Shown here piece after piece: positions 1-11,656 of a stretch of 64,000 nucleotides of DNA. Location of the stretch: the NCBI GenBank assembly GCA_902470805.1, contig CABRHX010000008.1:1-64000 (forward strand). The letters are read 5' to 3'. The stretch comes from an uncultured Collinsella sp. Its GTDB lineage: Bacteria; Actinomycetota; Coriobacteriia; Coriobacteriales; Coriobacteriaceae. Positions within the stretch are counted from its first letter, which is position 1; each line of letters begins with the position of its first letter. Made by a program: the position numbers and the translations under genes. The notes under the pieces are model-generated. The model was given only the letters and a program-made list of their open reading frames with translations. It made no database searches and had not been told where the DNA came from.

Positions 1-193
1 CGCCTCTTACACCACATCTCTGCGCGCTACCTGGAGTCGGCTCGAAAAGAGTGATTTTGGGTTGTTTGCTGCGGGTGTGGGCTTAGAAACAACGCTCGGG
101 GTGGCGAGGCGCCCAGAATTCGGTCGCAAGGAGGGCGTTCCTCGGCTGTGCCAGGAGTGTCCCTAGGTGCCGGCACATAAGGAACGTCCCTAA
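1..193. other. Left-edge region with no recognised gene
   Basis: No open frame with a convincing ribosome binding site or family resemblance is visible here. The segment lies downstream of the minus-strand acyltransferase gene and ends at a long perfect hairpin. It may be the end of an intergenic region whose other flank lies outside the window. Confidence 0.5.
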
Positions 194-237
194 CATCCGG
201 AGGGGGTGCCTGCCGTGGCAGGCACCCCCTCCGGATG
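194..237. terminator. Perfect 21-bp hairpin downstream of the acyltransferase gene
   Basis: Arms 194-214 and 217-237 are exact reverse complements around a 2-base loop (GT). The hairpin begins 20 bases past the stop of the minus-strand acyltransferase gene, where a terminator is expected. Neither side carries a real T-run, so termination is an inference. It could equally be one of the many intergenic palindromes of this genome. Confidence 0.55.
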
Positions 238-257
238 TGGGAAGTTTGCGCTGCAGG

Positions 258-2474
258 TTACTTGTCGGTGCCCAGCTTGTGCGGCTTGAGAGCGAGCGCA
301 TTGACGAGCGCGTCGGTGGCAGACTTGACGGCTGCCGGCTGCGGATCGTTGACGTGATCCTCGGGATGCACGGGCAGGTCCTTCTTGACTGCATCGTGGA
401 TCAAGTTGAGGTACTCAGTCACGCCAGTGGTCGACAGGTGCGTGCCATCGCCATCGAACAGGTCGTTGCGATTGGCACTGTATCCGTACCAGTCGATAAC
501 GCGCACGTTCTTGTAGCGCGTAGCAGCGTTGGCGATGGCCTGGTTGGTAGAGCCAACCCACGGCTGCGGGCTGCGCGTGTTCACAAACACCACAATACGC
601 TTATCTCCTGCATCGGTCATGATGGCGTCGATCTGGTCGTCGGTTACCAAGCCGTTGGTGCCCAGTGCAAAGACCACGATCTTGCCGGCAAGGTTCTGTT
701 GGAGATAGCCCTCAAATGTCGCGCGGCCCGCATCAAACTGGCGGCCCTTTTCGGCATCGATGTGACTGTGGGGGAACACGCCGTCAAAGGAATCAACGGC
801 GCGCAGCGACACGGAGTCACCGATCATCAACAGGTCGTAGGAGCCATCGGGGAAGCCGTCGTTGTCCTTGTCGGTGTCGTCGGCCGCCTGCTGGTCGGTG
901 GGCGCGGTGTTTTTGGCTTCCTTGTTGAGGACTTCGGCGCCCTCACCGCTCAGCGCGGAGGTCTCCGGCACAAAGATCAGGCCGCCCAGCGCGATAACAA
1001 GCACGATGCCGCAAGTGGCGCACACGGGAATATGCGTGCGTGCCCAGTTGGCGGGCGTGGTGGTGCCATCGCGGAATTCGGCGACGGTGCGCCCAAAGGC
1101 GCCCTTCCTAAACGGAGTCTCGATAAAGCGATAGCAGCACTCTGCCACGGCGACCACCAACAACACCTGCAAAATGTACTGCCACCACGGCGTATCGTTG
1201 ATGTTGGCGACCGGGTTCATGAGGAGCAGCAGCGGATAGTGCCACAGGTAGATGCTGTAGGAGCGCTTGCCAACCCACACGAGTGGCTCGGCGGACAGCG
1301 CGCGGGCAACCATTCCCTGGGGCTGCACGCAGGCGGCAATGACCATGAGCGTGAGGATCGAGCACAGCAGCGTGCCTCCGCGATACTGGAACGTGGTGTA
1401 GCCGTTGGTGAGCGCGACCATGGCGGCAAGGCCAACCAGACCCACGACGCCCAACACATCGATGGATGCGGGCGAGGACCAAAAACGCACGAGGGCGCTC
1501 GGCTGTGCCGGGGCGGTCTCGGCTGCTTCGTCGGCCTTCTCGCCAGGTTTGCCCTCGGCGTTCTTGCCGTGCTTGGCGGCGCCAGCCAGGCGATTGAGCC
1601 CCAAACGATGAGCGAGACGCACCGGCGCCAGGTCGCGATCGGGGATAAAGGCCATCCAGGCACCCAGCAGCAGCGAGAACACGCGGGTGTCGGTGCCGTA
1701 GTACACGCGGCTGGGGTCGGCGGCAGGGTTGTAAAGCACCATCATGGCGAGGGCAGATACCGCGGCAAGGCCCAGAACCACGCGGCGCGTGTTGGGCTTG
1801 CTCACATGCATGGATACCATGGCAAACAGCAGCGGCGGCCAAATCAGGTAGAACTGTTCCTCGATGGCAAGCGACCAAAAGTGCGTGAGCGGTGAGGGGT
1901 CGCCCAGAGCATTGAAGTACGAGACGTTTTGAGCAATCTGCCACCAGTTGTTAAAGAACAGCAGCGACGGCAAGATGTCGGGGCGCATCTTGGTGAGCAT
2001 CACGTGGTTGAAGACGGTGCACAGCGCACAGGTCACCACCACGACGGTCACCACGGCGGGGACCAGGCGACGGATGCGGCGGATCCAGAAGCTCTTGAGG
2101 TCGATACGGCCGGTCTTAGCGACTTCGTTGAGTAGCAGGCGTGTGATCAGATAGCCCGAAAGCACAAAGAAGATCGTGACGCCGAGCAGACCGCCCTGCG
2201 CCCACGTGAGGTTGAGGTGATAGAGCACCACCGCGACGACGGCAAGCGTGCGCAGGCCGTCAAGGGCAGGGATGTAGCGGGATTTGGGGCGAGCAGGCGT
2301 CTGCTCCGCGGCGGGAGTGTTGGCGCGGCCCGCGTTGTTGGCAGAAGCGCGATGGGGGCTCGTGGTGCGTCGCGGCTCGTTGGCACGGCGTTCGCTCTTC
2401 ATGCGTTCGTGCGGCGCCGGCTCGTTGCCCGTGCGGCGTCGACCGCGCGAGCCCGATTGCGAGAATTGTTCCAT
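258..2474 (-). CDS. Membrane acyltransferase 3 with C-terminal SGNH domain (OatA-like)
   Basis: A 738-residue protein. Residues 1-65 are basic and low complexity. An acyltransferase-3 (YrhL/OatA) membrane domain follows, beginning at YIPALDGLRTLAVVAVV and containing the family motif SLAIEEQFYLIWPP, with about ten hydrophobic segments. The C-terminal 200 residues form an extracellular SGNH/GDSL domain with block I GDSV and the catalytic DGTH pair near the end. Known relatives move acetyl groups from the cytoplasm onto surface glycans such as peptidoglycan or exopolysaccharide. An insert rich in K, E and A lies in a cytoplasmic loop. The start ATG has only a weak ribosome site, so an internal start is possible. 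The gene is alone and divergent from ribokinase. Confidence 0.85.
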   Translation of the reverse strand: MEQFSQSGSRGRRRTGNEPAPHERMKSERRANEPRRTTSPHRASANNAGRANTPAAEQTPARPKSRYIPALDGLRTLAVVAVVLYHLNLTWAQGGLLGVTIFFVLSGYLITRLLLNEVAKTGRIDLKSFWIRRIRRLVPAVVTVVVVTCALCTVFNHVMLTKMRPDILPSLLFFNNWWQIAQNVSYFNALGDPSPLTHFWSLAIEEQFYLIWPPLLFAMVSMHVSKPNTRRVVLGLAAVSALAMMVLYNPAADPSRVYYGTDTRVFSLLLGAWMAFIPDRDLAPVRLAHRLGLNRLAGAAKHGKNAEGKPGEKADEAAETAPAQPSALVRFWSSPASIDVLGVVGLVGLAAMVALTNGYTTFQYRGGTLLCSILTLMVIAACVQPQGMVARALSAEPLVWVGKRSYSIYLWHYPLLLLMNPVANINDTPWWQYILQVLLVVAVAECCYRFIETPFRKGAFGRTVAEFRDGTTTPANWARTHIPVCATCGIVLVIALGGLIFVPETSALSGEGAEVLNKEAKNTAPTDQQAADDTDKDNDGFPDGSYDLLMIGDSVSLRAVDSFDGVFPHSHIDAEKGRQFDAGRATFEGYLQQNLAGKIVVFALGTNGLVTDDQIDAIMTDAGDKRIVVFVNTRSPQPWVGSTNQAIANAATRYKNVRVIDWYGYSANRNDLFDGDGTHLSTTGVTEYLNLIHDAVKKDLPVHPEDHVNDPQPAAVKSATDALVNALALKPHKLGTDK

Positions 2475-2567
2475 AAAACATCATCCAATGACGAGAATAA
2501 TCAGCACGTATTCATTGTAGCTGCCTGCTCCTGTGAATGCTTGCTGCTGGCGCAACCTCAAGGGTGC

Positions 2568-2596
2568 GTTCACATCAAAGTGAACTAAAGTTATAG
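2568..2596 (+). promoter_or_regulatory. Possible operator/promoter of the ribokinase operon
   Basis: An inverted repeat GTTCAC-N6-GTGAAC (2568-2585) is followed by a TTATAG-like -10 sequence, about 65 bases before the ribokinase start. It lies in the divergent gap between the acyltransferase and ribokinase genes. Nothing else supports it, and the regulator is unknown. Confidence 0.3.
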
Positions 2597-2660
2597 AGGT
2601 GCGAAGGCGCGCAATCGACGGTCGACGGTGGGTGCAAAGCCCGCAGATGAGGAGGTTTCC

Positions 2661-3623
2661 ATGGCAGATCGCGGCATCGTTGCGGTGTTCGGCAGCATGA
2701 ACATGGACCTTTCGGTGGCGTGCGAGCGCATACCGCGCGCGGGCGAGACCGTCGGCGGCAGCGGGTTTATCACCAACGCCGGCGGCAAGGGCGCCAATCA
2801 GGCCGTAGCTGCCGCGCGTATGGGCGCGTGCACGCACATGATCGGCGCGGTCGGTCGCGACGCGTTCGGCGCGTCGCTCGTGGTGGGGCTCCAAGACGCC
2901 GGCGTGGACTGTGACTTTGTAGTGCATCGCGATGACGTGGAGACGGGAACGGCGACCATCATTCGCTGCGAGGGCGACAACCGCATCGTACTGTCACCGG
3001 GCGCCAACCATGCGCTTGCGGGCGCGGACGTTGCCTGCGCGCTGAGGCGTCTGGTGGCTCATGAGCTCGACGGCGACGCCAGCGAGATTGCCCCGGCTGC
3101 CGGAAGCGTCTTTATCGCCCAGGGCGAATGTGACCTTGCAGCGACGGCCGAGGCGCTTGTTTGCGCTCACGAGCTGGGGTTCTATACGGTCTTTAATCCA
3201 GCGCCCGCCTGCGAGCTGCCTGCGGAGGTCTGGCCTGCGGTCGACTTGGTCTGCCCCAACGAGACCGAGTGCCAGGTGCTGACGGGCATTCTGCCCACGG
3301 ATGACGCGAGTTGCGTCACCGCGCTCAATGCGCTGCTCGACAAGGGTGCCGGAGCTGCGGTCATCACGTTGGGCGGTGCCGGCTCGGTTACGCTCGGCGA
3401 TGGCGGTGAGCTGCTGCGCATGCCGGCACTTTCGAGTACGGTAGTCGATACCACGGCCGCCGGCGATACGTTTATCGGCGCGTTGGCGGCGGCTCGCCTA
3501 GAGGGCTTGCCGCTCTTTGAGTGCATGGCCGCGGGTGCTCGCGCCTCGGCAGTGACGGTGTCGCGCCTGGGCGCTCAGCAATCGATTCCCACGCGCGCCG
3601 AAGTTGAACATTGGTTTGGTTAA
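2661..3623 (+). CDS. rbsK: Ribokinase (PfkB family)
   Basis: Phosphorylates D-ribose to ribose 5-phosphate with ATP in the cytoplasm. The 320-residue length is normal for the family. The N-terminal PfkB signature [17 protein letters not shown] follows the sugar-binding GSMNMDL motif. Near the C-terminus [13 protein letters not shown] carries the anion hole and catalytic Asp. The start chosen is the ATG at 2661, preceded by a GAGGAGG ribosome site; an upstream in-frame ATG lacks one. The gene is followed 30 bases later by a nucleoside hydrolase, so the ribose released from nucleosides is the probable substrate. The deoxyribokinase subgroup cannot be excluded by eye. Confidence 0.88.
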   Translation: MADRGIVAVFGSMNMDLSVACERIPRAGETVGGSGFITNAGGKGANQAVAAARMGACTHMIGAVGRDAFGASLVVGLQDAGVDCDFVVHRDDVETGTATIIRCEGDNRIVLSPGANHALAGADVACALRRLVAHELDGDASEIAPAAGSVFIAQGECDLAATAEALVCAHELGFYTVFNPAPACELPAEVWPAVDLVCPNETECQVLTGILPTDDASCVTALNALLDKGAGAAVITLGGAGSVTLGDGGELLRMPALSSTVVDTTAAGDTFIGALAAARLEGLPLFECMAAGARASAVTVSRLGAQQSIPTRAEVEHWFG

Positions 3624-3653
3624 ACGATAAAGACGGAGAAGCGGAGTAGAACA

Positions 3654-4628
3654 ATGGCAATCAAGAAGCTGATCCTTGATCTGGATATGGGTGTTGACGA
3701 TGCGATGGCGCTGGCCTATGCCATCGCGAGCCCCGAGGTGGAGCTCGTGGGTATTACGACGTGCTTTGGCAATGTGCGCGTCGAGCAGTCGGCGCACAAT
3801 TGCTTGGCGGTGCTCGACTTGCTCGGCCGCCCCGAGGTGCCGGTGTACCTGGGCGCCGATCGTCCTCTGCGGGCGACCGAGCCCTATACGCCGCCGGCGT
3901 CCACAACGCTCATTCACGGCAAAAACGGCATTGGCGGTGCGAGCGTGCCCGATTCGCCTTACGAGCCGGTGGGCGCTACGACGGCCGAGGGCAACGCTGC
4001 GGTCGATTACCTCATCGATGCCGCGCGCACCTATGGCCCCGACCTGGTCTATGTGGCAACCGGCCCGCTCACCAACATGGCGCTCGCCCTGGAGCGCGAT
4101 GCGGCGGCGATGATGTCCGTTGGCCGCGTGGTCGTGATGGGGGGCGCCCTTACCGTGCCCGGCAACGTGAGCGCGGGCGCCGAGGCCAACATGGCAAGCG
4201 ACCCCGAGGCCGCGGACGCGGTGCTGCGCTCGGGCCGCAAGCTCACCATGGTGGGGCTGGACGTGACGCACCGCGTGGTGCTCACGCGCCGCGATATCGC
4301 GGGCTGGACGGGGTCGGGCACCATGGCGGGCTGCGCGTTTGCGGGCATGGTCGAGCACTATATCGGTTCGTACGAGATGAACGCGCCCTACCTGGGCGGC
4401 TGCGCGCTGCACGACCCGTTGGCCGTTGCCGTGGCGATTGACCCCACGCTCGTGGGCGCGCTCGGCTGCAATTTGCGCGTCGACCTGTTGGGCGAGTATC
4501 GCGGCCGCACCATTTGCGATGAGCACCGCCTGTCCGATCCGGACAAGAGTGCGCTTGTGGCGCTCACCGTGGACGCCCCGCGCTTTCTGTCCGAGTTCAA
4601 GGCGCGCATGGCCCGCATCCTAGGCTAG
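3654..4628 (+). CDS. Ribonucleoside hydrolase (IUNH family)
   Basis: Cleaves the N-glycosidic bond of ribonucleosides to free base and ribose. The N-terminal DLDMGVDDAMA matches the calcium-binding D-x-D-x-x-x-D-D motif of the inosine-uridine nucleoside hydrolase family. The ATGPLTNMALAL stretch and the HDPLAVAV segment near residue 255 (a conserved Asp) also fit. The length of 324 residues is typical. It sits 30 bases after ribokinase and is probably co-transcribed, giving the two steps nucleoside to ribose to ribose 5-phosphate. Base specificity (purine, pyrimidine or both) cannot be read from the sequence. Confidence 0.85.
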   Translation: MAIKKLILDLDMGVDDAMALAYAIASPEVELVGITTCFGNVRVEQSAHNCLAVLDLLGRPEVPVYLGADRPLRATEPYTPPASTTLIHGKNGIGGASVPDSPYEPVGATTAEGNAAVDYLIDAARTYGPDLVYVATGPLTNMALALERDAAAMMSVGRVVVMGGALTVPGNVSAGAEANMASDPEAADAVLRSGRKLTMVGLDVTHRVVLTRRDIAGWTGSGTMAGCAFAGMVEHYIGSYEMNAPYLGGCALHDPLAVAVAIDPTLVGALGCNLRVDLLGEYRGRTICDEHRLSDPDKSALVALTVDAPRFLSEFKARMARILG

Positions 4629-4666
4629 GCTCGGGATCGAAGCACGCCCATCTGCTCGATGTGGCC

Positions 4667-4697
4667 GCTGGCGGGCCGACATCTACCGTTCGCCAGC
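4667..4697 (+). terminator. Weak hairpin after the nucleoside hydrolase gene
   Basis: GCTGGCG (4667-4673) can pair with CGCCAGC (4691-4697) about 40 bases after the stop codon. There is no T-run, so this is only a possible terminator. Confidence 0.25.
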
Positions 4698-4725
4698 CCG
4701 ATGGTCCCCGGGGCGGGGAGAGCGC

Positions 4726-4731
4726 TATAAT
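4726..4731 (+). promoter_or_regulatory. -10 box of beta-glucoside operon 1
   Basis: A perfect TATAAT lies 14 bases upstream of the first RAT sequence. No good -35 is seen at the expected spacing, where the DNA is GC-rich. The position fits a transcript that begins just before the antitermination leader. Confidence 0.5.
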
Positions 4732-4745
4732 GCATTCTGCATCTT

Positions 4746-4775
4746 GGATTGTTACTCCTGTGTGGAGGCATGCCC
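4746..4775 (+). promoter_or_regulatory. RAT antiterminator site 1 (LicT/BglG type)
   Basis: The leader reads GGATTGTTACTCC-TGTGT-GGAGGCATGCCC. The GGATTGTTAC start and the GGCA-xxCC end match the ribonucleic antiterminator consensus bound by the N-terminal domain of BglG/LicT proteins, and CTCC/GGAG closes the upper stem. It lies directly upstream of the antiterminator gene, so autoregulation is likely. Confidence 0.75.
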
Positions 4776-4791
4776 AAGAGCAATACAACAC

Positions 4792-4814
4792 GGATTGTTA
4801 CGTAAGGCATGACC
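4792..4814 (+). promoter_or_regulatory. Second, shortened RAT-like sequence overlapping the terminator
   Basis: GGATTGTTACGTAAGGCATGACC repeats both conserved ends of a RAT but lacks the upper stem seen in the upstream copy. Its 3' half (GGCATGA) is also the 5' arm of the terminator, which is the usual mutually exclusive arrangement of RAT and terminator. Confidence 0.55.
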
Positions 4815-4848
4815 GCAATAGCACTGCTATTGGCTATCATGCCTTTTT
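4804..4848 (+). terminator. Leader terminator of beta-glucoside operon 1
   Basis: AAGGCATGA (4804-4812) pairs with TCATGCCTT (4837-4845) and CAATAGC (4816-4822) with GCTATTG (4826-4832), followed by a T-run. This is a strong factor-independent terminator 30 bases before the antiterminator gene, consistent with control by antitermination. Confidence 0.8.
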
Positions 4849-4877
4849 CTGTGAGTGTTCTTGAAAGGAGGTTCACC

Positions 4878-5717
4878 ATGCTTGCAATTAAAAAGCTTAA
4901 CAACAACGCGGTTCTTTGCCGTGACGGACAGGGGCGAGATGTCATCGCCATGGGCAGGGGCGTCGGTTTCGGCGGAGATTTTCCTCGAGAGCTCCCTCTT
5001 TCTAAAATCGAGCATACGTTTTACGACATTGATCCTAAAGGACAAGATGTCATGAGGGATCTTCCCTCGGATATCGTGATGTTTGCGGCGAAAGTTATGG
5101 ACATCGTTGCCAACGAACTGCCCTACGACCTCTCGACCAATGCGACGCTGTTCATGGCTGATCACCTGTCGTTTGCCGTTGCGCGAGCCCAAAAGGGGGT
5201 CCGCATCGCGATGCCTCTTGCCTATGAAGTGCGGGAGACGTATCCGAAGGAATACAAGGCTGCCCAGTTTATCGTCATGCGACTCGAGAAGGAGCTCGGA
5301 GAGCGGCTTCCCAAGGATGAGATTGCCAGTATTGCGATGAATCTCGTGAACGCACGGGTTGTTGAAGCCGTCAAAGCCACGGCCGAGCCCGCAAAGCAGT
5401 TCGACGATATGCTCGAGGACGTTATCGAGATTCTCGAAAGCGATTTCCGCATTATTGTCGACCGCGATTCCTTTGATTTCACCCGCTTCGCCACGCATCT
5501 GCGGTACCTGTTCAAGCGCATTCAAGCCGGCGAGTCGCTGAACAGCGCCAACATGCAGATGTACAAGAACTTTCGTGAGGAGTTTCCGCAGTTGGCAGAG
5601 TGCGTGAAGCATATCGGTTCCTATTGTCGTGAAACGTGGGACGCCACGCTCTCCGAGGAGGAGGAACTCTATCTGATGATCCATCTCAACCGGATCATCT
5701 CCAAAAAAGGATTGTAA
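4878..5717 (+). CDS. licT: BglG/LicT-family transcriptional antiterminator (operon 1)
   Basis: A 279-residue RNA-binding regulator. Residues 1-58 are the CAT RNA-binding domain (MLAIKKLNNNAVLCRDGQG). PRD1 covers about 66-168 and PRD2 about 174-279. PRD1 keeps its first histidine (ADHLSF), but the second, normally within an ALH motif, is replaced (IASIAMNLVNA). PRD2 keeps both (FATHLRYL and YLMIHLNRI). In the family, phosphorylation of PRD histidines by PTS proteins decides whether the dimer binds the RAT and prevents termination. The ATG at 4878 follows a GAAAGGAGG site; the upstream in-frame ATG falls inside the terminator. It probably controls itself and the following EIIBC and GH1 genes. 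Confidence 0.88.
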   Translation: MLAIKKLNNNAVLCRDGQGRDVIAMGRGVGFGGDFPRELPLSKIEHTFYDIDPKGQDVMRDLPSDIVMFAAKVMDIVANELPYDLSTNATLFMADHLSFAVARAQKGVRIAMPLAYEVRETYPKEYKAAQFIVMRLEKELGERLPKDEIASIAMNLVNARVVEAVKATAEPAKQFDDMLEDVIEILESDFRIIVDRDSFDFTRFATHLRYLFKRIQAGESLNSANMQMYKNFREEFPQLAECVKHIGSYCRETWDATLSEEEELYLMIHLNRIISKKGL

Positions 5718-5787
5718 CCCGTAGCCATTCGGGGCATGACCTTTGCCGATTCGAACAGTAAGCCAAGATTGTGCAAAGGAGCCAATG

Positions 5788-8801
<3,014 letters not shown>

Positions 8802-8854
8802 TAACGTTAAGATGGACAAATGCGCCCGTTGGGGGAATAGTCGCGCCACTTTGC

Positions 8855-8901
8855 TTGACAACAGGCTAAACTAGCTAATAAACATTTACTCTTCTGTTTA
8901 G
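8855..8901 (+). promoter_or_regulatory. Putative promoter and operator of the LacI-family gene
   Basis: TTGACA (8855-8860) is followed by AT-rich DNA with TAATAA near 8876-8881. GCTAAAC and CTGTTTAG motifs around it resemble the TAAAC/GTTTA motifs before 10254 and 15928. Autoregulation by the LacI-family protein is plausible but inferred. Confidence 0.4.
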
Positions 8902-8983
8902 ATTGAATTTGCGGTCGTTTAGTTGCCGAGCCACGGGGCGGTCAAGCCACGATGCTCGGCCGCGACCGATGCTAGGGGGAACG

Positions 8984-9994
8984 ATGGCTAAAGCAAGCGT
9001 CCGCGAGATCAGCCGCATTACCGGCTTTTCGCCCGCAACCGTGTCCAACGCGCTCAACCGCAAGCGCAGCGTGAGCGAGGAGACCGCCAAGGTCATCCTG
9101 GAGTGCGCGCAGTCGCTTGGCTATCAGCAGTCGACGCAGCTCGAGAGCATCCAGTTTGTGCTTGCGCGCAAGACGGGCGCCATCCTGGACGAGAGCACCT
9201 TCCATCCCGCGGTCATCGAGGGCGTGGAGCGCCAGGCGCGTCGCCACGGCATGAGCACGAGCTTTGTCTCGCTCGACTTTAGCGACCTGGACGCCGTGCG
9301 CCCGCAGGTCGAGGGCCTGATCGCCGACCCGTCGGCCGCCATCGTGCTGATGGGTACCGAGCTGGGCGAGGAGGACTACGCCCTGTTCGCCGACGCTGCC
9401 GCCCACCTGATTGTGCTCGACGGCTGGAGCGATCGCCAGTACTTCGATGCCGTAGTCATCGCCAACACCGATTCGGTGCTGCGTGCCGTGGATTACCTTA
9501 TCGAGAAAGGCCACAGGCAAATCGGCTATCTGGCGGGCGACCTTCGGATCCGCAACTTTAAGGACCGCGAGCGCGGCTATCGCCAAGCGCTTGAGGACGC
9601 GGATCTTGAGGCCAACCCGGCATGGCACGTCACGCTGGGTACCACGCTCGAGGGCGCTTATCACGACATGGGCGTGTGGCTCGACAACGTCTCGCGCGAC
9701 GATCTGCCGACGGCTTTCTTTGCCGAGAACGACGTGCTCGCCGTGGGCGCCATGCGCGCGTTCAACGAGCACGGTATTCGCGTGCCCGAGGATGTCTCGA
9801 TCATCGGCTTTGACGACCTGTCTTTGGGCGCCTTCTCCAACCCGCCGCTCACCACGGTGCATGTTCCCAAGCACGAGGTGGGCGAGATCGCGGTGCGTCG
9901 CCTAGTGGGCAACATCCGCAACCCCAAGAGCTATATCTGCAAGACGGCCGTGTCGACCTATTTTGTCGAGCGCCAAAGCGTGCGTGAGATCTAG
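8984..9994 (+). CDS. LacI-family transcriptional regulator
   Basis: A 336-residue DNA-binding sugar sensor. The N-terminal helix-turn-helix and hinge are clear (VREISRITGFSPATVSNALN, then SVSEETAKVILECAQSLGY). A periplasmic-binding-protein-like ligand domain with the family's IIGFDDLSLG segment near the C-terminus follows. The start at 8984 has an AGGGGGAACG ribosome site. It is upstream of, and co-oriented with, the isomerase-transketolase-kinase genes and is separated from them by a terminator and an operator-like region, so it probably controls them. The ligand is unknown. Confidence 0.85.
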   Translation: MAKASVREISRITGFSPATVSNALNRKRSVSEETAKVILECAQSLGYQQSTQLESIQFVLARKTGAILDESTFHPAVIEGVERQARRHGMSTSFVSLDFSDLDAVRPQVEGLIADPSAAIVLMGTELGEEDYALFADAAAHLIVLDGWSDRQYFDAVVIANTDSVLRAVDYLIEKGHRQIGYLAGDLRIRNFKDRERGYRQALEDADLEANPAWHVTLGTTLEGAYHDMGVWLDNVSRDDLPTAFFAENDVLAVGAMRAFNEHGIRVPEDVSIIGFDDLSLGAFSNPPLTTVHVPKHEVGEIAVRRLVGNIRNPKSYICKTAVSTYFVERQSVREI

Positions 9995-10060
9995 GCAAAG
10001 GCAACGCTAGGCCGTAGGGAGGTAAAGCTCGCTAAGGCAGCCATACATAACGCTACTAAG

Positions 10061-10087
10061 AGAGGGTCCTTCGGGGCCCTCTTTTTT
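10061..10087 (+). terminator. Terminator of the LacI-family gene
   Basis: AGAGGGTCC-TTCG-GGGCCCTCT followed by TTTTTT: a stable UUCG-type tetraloop hairpin with a T-run, 65 bases after the regulator's stop codon. Confidence 0.88.
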
Positions 10088-10152
10088 GTTCCCCTTGTAT
10101 GTTCAGATTGTTTACATACCGTTTAGGCTGATTTCTCTACCGTCTACGGGTA

Positions 10153-10235
10153 TTTCGCGTTAAACTTCTAAACAGTAGAGTAAAACATTTAGTAAACAGA
10201 ACAAAACGAAACATGCGTCTGTTTACTGAACATGT
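10153..10235 (+). promoter_or_regulatory. Operator/promoter region of the isomerase-transketolase-kinase operon
   Basis: AGTAAACAG (10191-10199) and CTGTTTACT (10219-10227) are exact inverted copies. Upstream, TTTCGCGTTAAACT-N3-AAACAG closely resembles TTTCGCTTAAACT-N4-AAACAG before the second antiterminator gene (about 15815-15834). The two half-sites suit binding by a LacI-family dimer or tetramer. The exact promoter elements are unclear. Confidence 0.5.
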
Positions 10236-10253
10236 GATTAGGGGAGGACGTAC

Positions 10254-11654
10254 ATGGACAAGATCAAGCTCGGCTTTGTGCCCACGCGCCGCAGTATCTT
10301 TAGCGCGCCGGACGCAATCAAGTATCGCGGCCTGACGGCTGATCGCCTGCGCGAGATCGGCGTCGACATCGTGGATATCGACGACATCAATGAAGAGGGC
10401 CTGCTGTTCGACGACAGCCATATCGAGCCCATCGTCAAGAAATTCCGCGCCGAGGGCGTCGATGGCATTATGCTGTGCCACGCCAACTTTGGCACCGAGT
10501 ACGTTTGCGCTCGCCTTGCCCGCGAGCTCGGTCTACCCGTACTGCTGTGGGGTCCGCGCGACGAGCGCCCCGAGCCCGACGGCACACGCCTGCGCGATAG
10601 CCAGTGCGGCCTGTTCGCCACCGGCAAGGTCCTGCGCCGCTTCCAGGTTCCCTTCACCTACATGACCAACTGCCGCCTGACCGACCCCGAGTTCGAGCGC
10701 GGCGTTTGGGACTTTTTGGCCGTTTGCAACGTGGTCAAGACCTTCAAGCACACCCGCATCCTGCAGATGGCCACCCGTCCGTTCGACTTCTGGTCGACCA
10801 TGTGCAACGAGGGCGAGCTGCTCGAGAAGTTCAACATCCAGCTTTCGCCTATCCCCATGACCGAACTTGTCCAGGCTGTGCGCGACGCCCAGGCCGACGA
10901 GCAGGCCATGGCCGCCATGCTTGCCCACATCAACGACAGCTTTGAGATCTGCATCCCCGAGGACAAGGTCCCCGCGGTCGCCGGTCTTGCCATCGCCATG
11001 AAGCGCTTGGTCGAGAAGTATGGCTGCAACGCCGGTGCCATTCAGTGCTGGAACGCCCTGCAGGACGAGCTGGGCATTATGCCCTGCGCCGCCAACGCCA
11101 TCCTCAACGAGATGGGCATTCCTATCGTATGCGAGACCGATATCCACGGCGCCATCACCGCGCTGATGGTCGAGGCCGCCGACCTGGGCCGTCACCGCGG
11201 CATGTTCGCCGACTGGACCGTGCGTCATCCCGACAACGAGAACGGCGAGCTGCTGCAGCACTGCGGCCCCTGGCCCTGCAGCTGCGCGGCCGTCAAGCCC
11301 AAGCTCACCTACCCGCTGGCGTTCGATCACCCCGGCGCGCTGACGGCCGAGGCCAAGCACGGCGACCTCACCCTTGCCCGTTTTGACGGCGACAACGGCG
11401 AGTACTCGCTGCTGCTGGGCAATGCCCGCGGCATCGACGGCCCGGCCGGCATGGGCACCTACCTGTGGGTCGAGGTCGACAACCTCAAGCGCCTCGAGGC
11501 CAAGATCGTTGAGGGTCCCTACATCCACCACTGCGTCGCCATTCACGCCAACGTGGTGCCGGTGCTCTACGAGGCGTGCAAGTACATCGGCATTGCCCCC
11601 GACCTGTACGACCCGATTGAAGAAGACGTCAAAGCCTACCTGCGAGGAGAGTAG
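10254..11654 (+). CDS. L-fucose/L-arabinose isomerase-family protein
   Basis: A 466-residue protein resembling the FucI/AraA isomerase superfamily, which interconverts aldoses and ketoses with a divalent metal. Visible features are the N-terminal alpha/beta fold (KIKLGFVPTRRSIF), the DGIMLCHANFGTE strand-loop, and acidic/His-rich C-terminal segments (CETDIHGAITALM, YIHHCVAIH) where the metal and substrate would bind. It starts the operon, with a GGGGAGG site before the ATG. The partner genes (split transketolase, FGGY kinase) imply that an aldose is isomerised, phosphorylated and cleaved by two-carbon transfer. The substrate cannot be assigned; pentoses, 6-deoxyhexoses and branched pentoses such as apiose are candidates. 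Confidence 0.75.
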   Translation: MDKIKLGFVPTRRSIFSAPDAIKYRGLTADRLREIGVDIVDIDDINEEGLLFDDSHIEPIVKKFRAEGVDGIMLCHANFGTEYVCARLARELGLPVLLWGPRDERPEPDGTRLRDSQCGLFATGKVLRRFQVPFTYMTNCRLTDPEFERGVWDFLAVCNVVKTFKHTRILQMATRPFDFWSTMCNEGELLEKFNIQLSPIPMTELVQAVRDAQADEQAMAAMLAHINDSFEICIPEDKVPAVAGLAIAMKRLVEKYGCNAGAIQCWNALQDELGIMPCAANAILNEMGIPIVCETDIHGAITALMVEAADLGRHRGMFADWTVRHPDNENGELLQHCGPWPCSCAAVKPKLTYPLAFDHPGALTAEAKHGDLTLARFDGDNGEYSLLLGNARGIDGPAGMGTYLWVEVDNLKRLEAKIVEGPYIHHCVAIHANVVPVLYEACKYIGIAPDLYDPIEEDVKAYLRGE

Positions 11655-11656
11655 AA

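Noticed and set aside
237..1895. Plus-strand frame of about 550 codons opposite the acyltransferase
   Set aside because: Shadow frame with unnatural composition; the opposite strand encodes a well-formed acyltransferase-SGNH protein.
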